In this document: piece after piece, positions 55,380-62,444 of the stretch
Position numbering within the stretch: position 1 is the first letter of the stretch
Layout of the letters: each line of letters opens with the position of its first letter
NCBI GenBank assembly: GCA_902786595.1
Contig: CADADB010000003.1
Location: forward strand, 1-64,000
Direction: 5' to 3'
Source of the DNA: an uncultured Bacteroidota bacterium
Lineage (GTDB): Bacteria > Bacteroidota > Bacteroidia > Bacteroidales > WCHB1-69
Length of the DNA stretch: 64,000 nt
Translations under genes and position numbers: made by a program
Notes under the pieces: model-generated
The model's input: the letters and a program-made list of their open reading frames with translations, nothing else
The model's database searches: none
What the model was told of the DNA's origin: nothing

Positions 55380-57164
55380 AAACTAGAAACCCAAATCGCC
55401 ACCGCGTTGCAAAACGCCCTGAAACATCTCTATAACATCGACATAGAGGCCGATCCCGCCCTCGTGCAGCCCACCCGAAAGGGGTTCACCGGCGACCTTA
55501 CTGTGGTCGTCTTCCCGTGGGTGAAAGTCGCCCGCAAGTCTCCCGATGCGCTCGGTGCGGAAATCGGACAACAACTGCTTGAGAATCTGGATTGTATCCA
55601 GGAATTTAATGTGGTAAAAGGTTATCTCAATCTCCAAATTAAGGAGGAGTTCTGGATGGATTTGTTGGAACAAGAGTCAGACAATGAAGGTTATGGGTTG
55701 AATCCGACCCAAGAGGAAGCCCCTGTGCTCATCGAGTACTCCTCGCCGAACACCAACAAGCCGCTGCACCTCGGACATATCCGCAACAATCTGCTCGGTC
55801 ATTCCGTGTCGCAGATCCTCAAGGCGTGCGGTCACCCCGTGGTGCAGGTCAACTTGGTCAACGACCGCGGCATCCACATCTGCAAGTCGATGCTCGCGTG
55901 GCTGAAGTACGGCAACGGCGAGACCCCGGAGAGCTCCGGCATGAAGGGAGATCACCTCGTTGGAAAGTATTACGTCGTCTTCGACCAACACTATAAACAA
56001 GAACAGAAAGAGCTTGTGGAACAAGGTCTTATGGAAGACGAAGCAAAAGACAAAGCGCCGCTGATTTTGGAAGCTCGTGAGATGTTGCGCAAGTGGGAAG
56101 CGGGTGACCAAGAGGTCCGCGAGTTGTGGGCAAAGATGAACGGCTGGGTATATGCCGGCTTCGACCAGACTTACGAGCGGCTGGGCATCCATTTCGACAA
56201 GACGTATTATGAGTCCCAGACCTATCTGCTTGGCAAGAGCTTGGTGCAGGAAGGTTTGGACAAGGGCGCGTTCTACAAACACGAGGATGGTTCCGTGCGT
56301 GTCGATCTCACCGGCGAGGGCTTGGACGAGAAGGTGTTGTTGCGCAAGGACGGCACTTCTGTCTATATGACGCAGGATCTCGGCACCGCGCAGCTGCGTT
56401 ACGAAGAGTTCCACCCGCAGAAGATGATCTACGTGGTCGGCAACGAGCAGAACTACCACTTTGATGTGCTCAAGTTGGTGCTGTCCAAGAAGTTGGAGAA
56501 ACCGTTCGGGGAATTCATCTACCATCTCTCATACGGGATGGTGGAGCTGCCGTCGGGCAAGATGAAGTCCCGCGAGGGCACGGTGGTCGATGCCGACGAC
56601 CTCATGGACGACATGTACGAGGAGGCCAAGACGAGCACCGAGGCACTGGGCAAGTTCCAGTTCACCCCCGAGGAGGCCGACCAACTCTACGAAATGATCG
56701 GCTTGGGCGCCCTCAAGTACTTCATCCTCAAGGTCGATCCCACCAAGAACATGCTCTTCAACCCGGCGGAATCCATCGACTTCAACGGCAACACGGCGCC
56801 GTTCATCCAATACACGCACGCCCGTATCCGCTCGATGCTGCGCAAAGGTGCGGAGAGCGGTATCGACCTCGCTGCCAAGTTGCCGCAACTCTCTCTTAAC
56901 GAGGAGGAAAAAACATTAATCAACCTGCTGTACCAGTACCCGAAGACAGTGTTTTCCGCGGGAGAAAACTTCAGCCCCGCGCTCATCGCCAACTACTGCT
57001 ACGACCTGGCCAAGCAGTTCAACCACTTCTACCAGGACACCCCGATTTTCAAGGAGGAAGACGCGACAAAACGCTTGCTGCGCCTCAAGCTCTCCCGCTG
57101 GGTGTCGCTCGTGCTGCGCAGCGGCATGGGACTGTTAGGAATTGATGTTCCGGAAAAGATGTAA
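55377..57164 (+). CDS. argS: Arginyl-tRNA synthetase
   Basis: 595 residues. N-terminal Add-1-like domain, class I HIGH motif PLHLGHIRNN near residue 131, and a KMSK counterpart GKMKSREG near residue 398, plus the conserved C-terminal anticodon-binding DALR domain ending ARRVS-type (RLKLSRWVSLVLRSGMGLLGI). It charges tRNA-Arg. The ATG is the tail of a heptad array. No promoter core of the TAnnTTTG type was seen close by. Confidence 0.97.
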   Translation: MKLETQIATALQNALKHLYNIDIEADPALVQPTRKGFTGDLTVVVFPWVKVARKSPDALGAEIGQQLLENLDCIQEFNVVKGYLNLQIKEEFWMDLLEQESDNEGYGLNPTQEEAPVLIEYSSPNTNKPLHLGHIRNNLLGHSVSQILKACGHPVVQVNLVNDRGIHICKSMLAWLKYGNGETPESSGMKGDHLVGKYYVVFDQHYKQEQKELVEQGLMEDEAKDKAPLILEAREMLRKWEAGDQEVRELWAKMNGWVYAGFDQTYERLGIHFDKTYYESQTYLLGKSLVQEGLDKGAFYKHEDGSVRVDLTGEGLDEKVLLRKDGTSVYMTQDLGTAQLRYEEFHPQKMIYVVGNEQNYHFDVLKLVLSKKLEKPFGEFIYHLSYGMVELPSGKMKSREGTVVDADDLMDDMYEEAKTSTEALGKFQFTPEEADQLYEMIGLGALKYFILKVDPTKNMLFNPAESIDFNGNTAPFIQYTHARIRSMLRKGAESGIDLAAKLPQLSLNEEEKTLINLLYQYPKTVFSAGENFSPALIANYCYDLAKQFNHFYQDTPIFKEEDATKRLLRLKLSRWVSLVLRSGMGLLGIDVPEKM

Positions 57165-57186
57165 GACGGGATCGTTTTTTTATGCC

Positions 57187-57226
57187 GACATGTTGACGTG
57201 TTGACATGTCACCATGTCGACATAAA
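57187..57226. repeat. Octamer array, 5 units GACATGTT-like
   Basis: Five 8-nt units after argS and before the convergent four-helix-bundle gene; GACATGTC is self-complementary, so hairpins are possible. Confidence 0.75.
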
Positions 57227-57238
57227 CAACTCCTGATC

Positions 57239-57976
57239 TTACATGTTCCTTGTCCCGTTGCAATCTGGGTATCCGCTGCAGCTCCAGAACTCGTTCCCGG
57301 CGTTAAGGCCCCTCTTGGCGACGCGCTTGATCATGGGCTTGCCGCATTTAGGGCATTTCGGCGCATCAGCTTTGATGCTTTGTGCAGTGCGGTAGGCAAG
57401 TCGTTCGGCAGTCAGGGTCTCGGTGAAGCCACCTTCCTCCTTGAAAGTGGTCAGCAAGTTCTCCAGCTGTTTGTTTAGCATCAGGATTAGTCGGTGGCAA
57501 AGGACCAGCAGGCAGTTCGCCTCCACGATGGAATCCCCCGAACGAAGCCATCGGTCGAATTTCCGCTTCTGCGCCAAAATGTGGATGCAGCTCAGATGCT
57601 GCACGTCATCTTTGTAAGTGGGCCGGTCAAGCTGGATTGCCGTGACCGCCAAGTGCTCTTCCGAATTCACTGACCATGGCACATTCTCCCCTAACAGAAG
57701 CCAGTTCAGATAATCGTTGCCCAGCTCGGCGAGGCTTGCGCGAGCCACGTCGGTGAGTTTCATCTCGGTCTCCCGGGAAGTGTAATGCCTGGAACCGCCT
57801 TCCGCGATGTTGGCGGGCACGGAGCGCGCCGCCTGCGTCATCTGGTCGTATTGACGACCGCAGGGGTCGTTTTTGCGGTTGAGATGCCGCATACAGAACT
57901 CCTGCGTGGCCAGTTGTATCACGTTCGCCAGCACCCAAGTGTCCAACCAATAGTAACCGAATCGTTTTATTTCCAT
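57239..57976 (-). CDS. Four-helix-bundle protein fused to a topoisomerase-like zinc ribbon
   Basis: 245 residues. Residues about 10-195 fit the S23/four-helix-bundle group in its 'suffix domain' form (YDQMTQAARSVPANIAEGGS has the ANIAEG core), and the C-terminus (CPKCGKPMIKRVAKRG, then WSCSGYPDCNGTRNM) is a type IA topoisomerase C4 zinc ribbon. The pairing suggests a nucleic-acid-binding role; function unknown. It is the second S23-type protein in the window after 43057-43443. Its own promoter lies at 58019. Confidence 0.85.
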   Translation of the reverse strand: MEIKRFGYYWLDTWVLANVIQLATQEFCMRHLNRKNDPCGRQYDQMTQAARSVPANIAEGGSRHYTSRETEMKLTDVARASLAELGNDYLNWLLLGENVPWSVNSEEHLAVTAIQLDRPTYKDDVQHLSCIHILAQKRKFDRWLRSGDSIVEANCLLVLCHRLILMLNKQLENLLTTFKEEGGFTETLTAERLAYRTAQSIKADAPKCPKCGKPMIKRVAKRGLNAGNEFWSCSGYPDCNGTRNM

Positions 57977-58018
57977 ACTTTTAAAATTTTGTTTGTGGTT
58001 TTAATGAATTTCAGACTG

Positions 58019-58026
58019 CAAATATA
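58019..58026 (-). promoter_or_regulatory. -7 element TATATTTG
   Basis: CAAATATA on the plus strand, 43 nt upstream of the ATG at 57976. Confidence 0.55.
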
Positions 58027-58068
58027 CAACAAAACGTAGCGTTTGTCAAGAGTTTTTTGAAATTTTTT

Positions 58069-58155
58069 ATTTCTTGAAATCCAACGGATTGTGACTTCTA
58101 GTTTAACTATTCGAGATTGAATAGTTAAATTTGGAAATTGGATTTCGCAAGAAAT
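58069..58155. repeat. Nested inverted repeat of unknown nature
   Basis: Outer arms ATTTCTTGAAATCCAA (58069-58084) and TTGGATTTCGCAAGAAAT (58138-58155) match apart from a two-base insertion. Inside, TTTAACTATTC (58102-58112) and GAATAGTTAAA (58119-58129) form a perfect 11-bp hairpin with loop GAGATT. It lies between two divergent promoters. Confidence 0.75.
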
Positions 58156-58224
58156 GAGATATTGAGGTCAGGAGAATGACGTGGTCAATCATAATATTCA
58201 CTAACATGACGCGTTAGAATGATA

Positions 58225-58232
58225 TATTTTTG
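58225..58232 (+). promoter_or_regulatory. -7 element TATTTTTG for the BamE-like lipoprotein
   Basis: Exact TAnnTTTG match 14-21 nt before the ATG at 58246; excludes the earlier in-frame start at 58219. Confidence 0.6.
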
Positions 58233-58245
58233 TGGTCACAAAATA

Positions 58246-58845
58246 ATGGAAAAAATGAAAAAGGTACTTATAGCATTGGCGTTGTTTTCACTTTTGGTTA
58301 TGATGGATTCTTGCAGTAACATTCGTGCGAACAGGAATTCGATACAATATTGCGATATAGAGCAGATTTATATTGGAATGCCGCTTGACAGCGTGGTCCA
58401 GCTTCTGGGCCAACCATACACCTTCAACAGTGATTTAGGGTGCCATGATTTGACGTGTGAACACCCGCGTGTTGTTTCCGATATTAAAATGAGAAAAGAA
58501 ACGGATATTATTCATGTAATAGACAGTATCTATCGGGATACGAATTATTGTTGCCAGACAAACAGGGAGATGATGAGGACAATAGAAAAAAACACCACGC
58601 TTACCTACACGAAGAGGCCATTGTCCCTGATGAGCATCCTAAAATCCTATCCGATGCTGTGGGTCCATCTGGACAGTAATTATCGGGTAAGTAGTGTTTA
58701 TGCAAAATATTATGATGCAGATGACAAATGCATCTATTCGTTATCTTCAAACACGATTTTTCCTGAAGAGAAAGAACGGGATGTGCATGTAAAATTATTT
58801 GTAGATACAACAATGTTCAGAAAATGTTTCCCGATTATGCCATAA
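58246..58845 (+). CDS. Small lipoprotein with a BamE/SmpA-like motif
   Basis: 199 residues from ATG 58246 (MEKMKKVL) or 196 from 58255 (MKKVL). A signal peptide with lipobox MMDSCSN puts a lipidated Cys near residue 26. The mature segment IEQIYIGMPLDSVVQLLGQP has the 'IxxGMxxxxVxxLLGxP' pattern of SmpA/BamE-type domains, but the rest is not recognised and is rich in Cys and Tyr. The protein is AT-richer than its neighbours, consistent with a less conserved gene. Role unknown; envelope localisation inferred. Confidence 0.72.
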   Translation: MEKMKKVLIALALFSLLVMMDSCSNIRANRNSIQYCDIEQIYIGMPLDSVVQLLGQPYTFNSDLGCHDLTCEHPRVVSDIKMRKETDIIHVIDSIYRDTNYCCQTNREMMRTIEKNTTLTYTKRPLSLMSILKSYPMLWVHLDSNYRVSSVYAKYYDADDKCIYSLSSNTIFPEEKERDVHVKLFVDTTMFRKCFPIMP

Positions 58846-58869
58846 TCCTCTCCCATTACGAAAAAATCG

Positions 58870-58877
58870 TACTTTTG
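58870..58877 (+). promoter_or_regulatory. -7 element TACTTTTG for the MurL-like gene
   Basis: Exact TAnnTTTG match followed by GCCGC, 44 nt before the ATG at 58921. Confidence 0.6.
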
Positions 58878-58920
58878 CCGCTAATTCTCAAAACAGGTAA
58901 TTAACTCATTAGAAGTAATA

Positions 58921-60234
58921 ATGAACGCGAAATTCGACGATTTAAGAGAAAAATATCTCGTTTTCACCTACGAGGGGTATCAATATGGCATCGAAAACGG
59001 GGACTTGCACCTCGTTTTCCATTTTTCGATAGGAGAGGAGATCAAGTTTTCCCCGAAGATGGTGCTGTCCGCCGGGGAACACACGCCCGACTGGAACACC
59101 TTCGACCTCAAACAGTTGGAGGGCATCATCTTCCACATCGGCATGATCGAGCTGATCAGCTACTGGAAGTGCACCTGCAGCCCGACCATCTTGGTGAAGC
59201 CCTATTCGCTGAACGAGGACCAGCAGTGGTGGTGGCGCAAGCTCTATTGGTACGGGCTGGGCGAGTTCATGTACAAGAACAGCATCGAAACCGACCATCT
59301 GCAGTTCATGAACTTCGCGTTCCCGGACGACGCGAAGCCGGCAGGGGAGTTGTCTTACCCGAAGGCGGAAGACACTGATTCCGTGATTGTTCCCATCGGA
59401 GGGGGCAAGGATTCCGTGGTGACTCTGGAGGATTTGCGACGCACCCGCAAGGTGGTGCCGTTCATCATCAACCCGCGCGGCGCGACCCTCGACTGTGCCC
59501 GCGTGGCCGGCTTCGACCGCGAGGAACAGATTCTCGTCCTGCACCGCCAAATCGACCCGAAACTGCTGGAACTCAACGCGCAGGGCTTCCTTAACGGACA
59601 CACGCCGTTCTCCGCGATGCTGGCCTTCTACTCCGTGCTGCTGAGCGCGGTCACGGGCATTCGCGACGTGGCCCTCTCTAACGAGTCGAGCGCGAACGAA
59701 CCGACTATCCCCGGTACTTACATCAACCACCAGTATTCCAAATCGTTAGAGTTCGAGACTGACTTCCGCGACTATGTCCATGACTGGATGGGCGACAGCA
59801 ACCACTATTACAGTCATTTGCGTCCGCTCAACGAGCTGCAGATTGCCGAGCGGTTTGCGCAGTACCCGCAGTATTTCCCCGTCTTCAAGAGCTGCAACGT
59901 CGGCAGTAAGGAGAACAAATGGTGCGGACATTGCCCGAAGTGCCTCTTCGCCTACATCATCCTCTCTCCATTCATCCCCGACGCCCAGTTGCAGGAGATT
60001 TTCGGTCACGACCTCCTAGACGACCCGACCTTAGAGCAGACATTCGACGAGCTGTCGGGCCTCTCCAAGATCAAGCCCTTCGAGTGCGTGGGCACGGTGA
60101 GAGAGGTCAACGAAGCCCTGCGCCGCATCTGCAACACTCATGGCGACAAGTACTTGCTGAAGCACTATGTCAATGCCACGCTGGCGCAGATGGAGGACGA
60201 TATGCTGGAGGAGTATTACAATATGGCACCGTGA
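58921..60234 (+). CDS. murL: MurL-like PP-loop enzyme (UDP-MurNAc-L-Ala-L-Glu epimerase candidate)
   Basis: 437 residues. The PP-loop ATP-binding signature is VPIGGGKDSVVTLEDL (about residue 160). The next conserved stretches, LNGHTPFSAM, LSNESSAN, YINHQYSKSLEFE, HLRPLNELQIAE, the cysteine cluster KWCGHCPKCLFAYI, and IKPFECVG, are those I remember from the MurL family, which with ATP epimerises the L-Glu of UDP-MurNAc-L-Ala-L-Glu to D-Glu, replacing glutamate racemase. No SGGxDS alteration or truncation is seen. The partner ligase MurD2 is not adjacent. Its presence in a Bacteroidales and its specificity are inferred. Cytosolic. Confidence 0.7.
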   Translation: MNAKFDDLREKYLVFTYEGYQYGIENGDLHLVFHFSIGEEIKFSPKMVLSAGEHTPDWNTFDLKQLEGIIFHIGMIELISYWKCTCSPTILVKPYSLNEDQQWWWRKLYWYGLGEFMYKNSIETDHLQFMNFAFPDDAKPAGELSYPKAEDTDSVIVPIGGGKDSVVTLEDLRRTRKVVPFIINPRGATLDCARVAGFDREEQILVLHRQIDPKLLELNAQGFLNGHTPFSAMLAFYSVLLSAVTGIRDVALSNESSANEPTIPGTYINHQYSKSLEFETDFRDYVHDWMGDSNHYYSHLRPLNELQIAERFAQYPQYFPVFKSCNVGSKENKWCGHCPKCLFAYIILSPFIPDAQLQEIFGHDLLDDPTLEQTFDELSGLSKIKPFECVGTVREVNEALRRICNTHGDKYLLKHYVNATLAQMEDDMLEEYYNMAP

Positions 60235-60244
60235 TTTTAATTAT

Positions 60245-60272
60245 GAATGCTAAATGCTGAATGCTGAATGAA
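60245..60272. repeat. Heptad array, 4 units GAATGCT-like
   Basis: Four 7-nt units after the MurL-like gene. Confidence 0.75.
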
Positions 60273-60302
60273 GATAGACTAAACTACCAATCGAAGTACA
60301 AT

Positions 60303-60436
60303 TCCCCTTCTTTTAGAAGGGGTGCCCGAAGGGCGGGGTAGTCAAAACATCTTCCTTAAACAGCCCCGTTAGGGGCATGAGCTCGGTAGCCCAGGGTAAG
60401 GCCGATAGGCCGCAATCCTGGGTCGTGTGACGATGA
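60303..60436. repeat. Multi-hairpin repeat element, copy A
   Basis: Successive small hairpins: CCCCTTC/GAAGGGG, GCCC-GAA-GGGC, GCCCC-GTTA-GGGGC, and CCCAGGGT...CAATCCTGGG with an inner GGCCGATAGGCC. The core from 60342 (CAAAACATCTTCCTTAA, then CAGCCCCGTTAGGGGC, GAGCTCGGTAGC) recurs at 61442-61526. It precedes the DMT transporter. Confidence 0.8.
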
Positions 60437-60472
60437 ATGGACGATGATGCGATGAAAAACGATGAAACGATA

Positions 60473-61345
60473 ATGTCAGAACAATCAAAGATAAAAGGTT
60501 ATATCGCCGGAATTATCGCGGCGATAGCGTACGGAACAAATCCGTTAGGGGCGTTGTTTCTATACCAGGAGGGATTCAACCCGCCGAGTGTGATTTTCTA
60601 TCGGTTCACATTCGCGGTCATCATATTGGCTGTCATTTTGTTAGTTCAGAAAGTGCCGTTCAAGATCACAAAATACGAGTTCAAGGTGTTGCTCTCGTTG
60701 GGCGTGTTGTTTGCGGCCTCAGCGCTGTCGCTTTACACCTCGTTCAAGCACCTTGACTCCGGGGTCGCCTCCACCATCCTCTTCGCCTATCCGGTGATGG
60801 TGGCGGTCATCATGGCGGTATTCTTTAAAGAACGGGCTACCCCGATGATGATAATCTCCATAGTGCTGAGTATCATAGGGATACTGTTGCTATATCAGGG
60901 CGATGGTGACGCGAGGATGTCGCTGTGGGGGGTCATTCTGGTTCTGATTTCCTCGCTCACTTACGCTGTCTATATCGTGGTCGTAAATCGCACGCACATC
61001 ACCATGCCACCCTTCAAGATGACGTTTTACATCATGGCGTTTGCAGCGGTGGTCATTGCGTTGTATTCGTTCTGCGTGCCCGACAGTCGTATCATGACCA
61101 TTCCCAGCTGGTCTGCGTTAGGGTGGATATGCATGGTGGCCATCGTGCCGACCATCATTGCCATGACGATGCTCAACATCGGCATTGCGCACGCCGGCTC
61201 GACCCCCACGGCCATCATGGGCGCTTTGGAACCCGTCACGGCAGTATGCATCTCCGTTTTCGTCTTCGACGGACTCTTCACTGCCCGGCTGGCGTTGGGG
61301 ATTGTGTTGATCTTGGCGGCAGTGCTGCTGATAATTAAGAATTAA
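60473..61345 (+). CDS. DMT (EamA) family transporter
   Basis: 290 residues from the ATG at 60473 (MSEQSKIKGYIAGIIAAIAYG); upstream in-frame codons lie in an octamer-like GATGA array and were rejected. Ten hydrophobic segments in two EamA halves are visible, with the first-half ending SGVASTILFAYPVMVAVIMA and the second containing HAGSTPTAIMGALEPVTAVCISVFVF, the family hallmark. It probably exports a small metabolite across the inner membrane; substrate unknown. It is bracketed by direct repeats (60303-60436 and 61400-61526). The final codons and stop TAA lie in a heptad array. Confidence 0.88.
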   Translation: MSEQSKIKGYIAGIIAAIAYGTNPLGALFLYQEGFNPPSVIFYRFTFAVIILAVILLVQKVPFKITKYEFKVLLSLGVLFAASALSLYTSFKHLDSGVASTILFAYPVMVAVIMAVFFKERATPMMIISIVLSIIGILLLYQGDGDARMSLWGVILVLISSLTYAVYIVVVNRTHITMPPFKMTFYIMAFAAVVIALYSFCVPDSRIMTIPSWSALGWICMVAIVPTIIAMTMLNIGIAHAGSTPTAIMGALEPVTAVCISVFVFDGLFTARLALGIVLILAAVLLIIKN

Positions 61346-61382
61346 GAATTAAGAATGTTGAATGCTGAATGCTGAATCTAGA
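61334..61382. repeat. Heptad array, 7 units ATTAAGA to ATGCTGA
   Basis: Seven in-phase 7-nt units; the DMT transporter stop (61343-61345) lies inside the second. Confidence 0.85.
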
Positions 61383-61399
61383 ATAATACGGTCGAAGGA

Positions 61400-61526
61400 C
61401 CATTCCCCCCTTAGGGGGGGATGCCCGCAGGGCAGGGGGGGATCAAAACATCTTCCTTAAGCAGCCCCGTTAGGGGCAAGAGCTCGGTAGCACAGGGTAA
61501 GCAACCCTGGGGCGTATGACGATGAA
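61400..61526. repeat. Multi-hairpin repeat element, copy B
   Basis: Direct repeat of copy A: CCCCCC/GGGGGG hairpin, GCCC-GCA-GGGC, then CAAAACATCTTCCTTAA and CAGCCCCGTTAGGGGC, GAGCTCGGTAGC, and a final CAGGGTAAGCAACCCTG hairpin. The inner GGCCGATAGGCC of copy A is missing here. Confidence 0.8.
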
Positions 61527-61589
61527 CGAACGATGAATATTAAACGTTTTTGAACATTGATAATCAATGTAATGATAAATAATGATAAA

Positions 61590-62234
61590 ATGAAAAAGTT
61601 AGTAGTTTTGATGATAATGGCCGTGATGGCGGTCGCGGTCACCGCACAGAATACGGATGGCGGCGCGAACGACCTGATGAAGAAGGTCTCACAGCAATAC
61701 CAGAAGTATAACACAATGCAGTTCCATTACACGTTGAAGACCACCAAGGATGAGAAGACGCTGGGCGTCAGCGAGGGCGACTTCTACCTCAAGGGCAGCA
61801 AGTACAAGACCAATTTTGCCGGACTGCAGTATTATTGCGACGGGACTTCGATTTGGAGCTACGACAAGGACGCCAAGGAGGTTTCCGTTTACGAATACGA
61901 CCCTGACGACGACCAGAATCTGATGAATCCGCAGCGAATCTTGAAGGACTGGAGCATGCACTTCCGCGCCAAGTTCATCCGCGACGAGTTCCAGGGGAAT
62001 GTGCAGTACAGCATCGTCGATCTCACCCCCAAGACCGCGCAGTCCTACTACCGCATCCGCGTCTATATCGTCAAGACCTCGCAGAAAATCGCGAAAATCG
62101 CGGTCTATGAGAAGGATAACACCATCTACACCTACAACATCGAGCAGTTCAAGAACGACATCCCTCTGGACGACAAGATTTTCGTGTTCGACAAGAGCAA
62201 ATATCCCGGTGTGGAGGTGAATGATATGAGATAG
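61590..62234 (+). CDS. LolA-like outer-membrane lipoprotein carrier family protein
   Basis: 214 residues from the ATG at 61590 (MKKLVVLMIMAVMAVAVTAQ, a signal peptide); an earlier in-frame start at 61557 was rejected. The mature protein has the beta-sheet pattern of LolA/LolB (MQFHYTLKTTKDEKTLGVSE, GDFYLKGSKYKTNFAG, YYCDGTSIWSYDKDAKEVSV, AKFIRDEFQGNVQYSIVDL), a periplasmic half-barrel that carries lipoproteins from the inner to the outer membrane. The assignment rests on this pattern and on the DGTSIWSYD box. Whether it is the main LolA or a paralogue is unknown. Confidence 0.82.
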   Translation: MKKLVVLMIMAVMAVAVTAQNTDGGANDLMKKVSQQYQKYNTMQFHYTLKTTKDEKTLGVSEGDFYLKGSKYKTNFAGLQYYCDGTSIWSYDKDAKEVSVYEYDPDDDQNLMNPQRILKDWSMHFRAKFIRDEFQGNVQYSIVDLTPKTAQSYYRIRVYIVKTSQKIAKIAVYEKDNTIYTYNIEQFKNDIPLDDKIFVFDKSKYPGVEVNDMR

Positions 62235-62291
62235 ATTTATCTTTTTTTTCTTAAAAATTCTTAAAATCACCCATAGTTCGAAAATATGTCG

Positions 62292-62299
62292 TAATATTG
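62292..62299 (+). promoter_or_regulatory. Candidate -7 element TAATATTG
   Basis: One mismatch from TAnnTTTG and followed by CCGCCGG as in other promoters here; it would make a ~140-nt leader for the gene at 62445. Confidence 0.4.
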
Positions 62300-62305
62300 C
62301 CGCCG

Positions 62306-62420
62306 GATGAGAAAGAGGAACGGATTTATGTCAAATTGCCAACCTCTCTAAAAAACGCGCTAAATAACAAACTGCCATACGCGGTGTTCTTTAGCGAAAA
62401 AGGACACCGCGTTTCTCGTC
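62306..62420 (+). ncRNA. Candidate structured leader RNA (three-way junction with loop pairing)
   Basis: Pairings drawn by eye: P1 GATGAGAA (62306-62313) with TTCTCGTC (62413-62420); P2 AGAGG (62314-62318) with CCTCT (62343-62347); P3 ACGCGGTGTTCTTT (62379-62392) with AAAGGACACCGCGT (62399-62412), 14 bp with loop AGCGAA. The linker CGCT (62358-62361) can pair with AGCG in the P3 loop. Alternatively, P3 is just a terminator for the upstream LolA-like gene. Confidence 0.4.
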
Positions 62421-62444
62421 TATGGCACTATAAAAAACAGTAAA

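Noticed and set aside
60303-61526. Composite transposon around the DMT transporter
   Set aside because: No transposase or terminal inverted repeats; the flanks are short non-coding hairpin elements.
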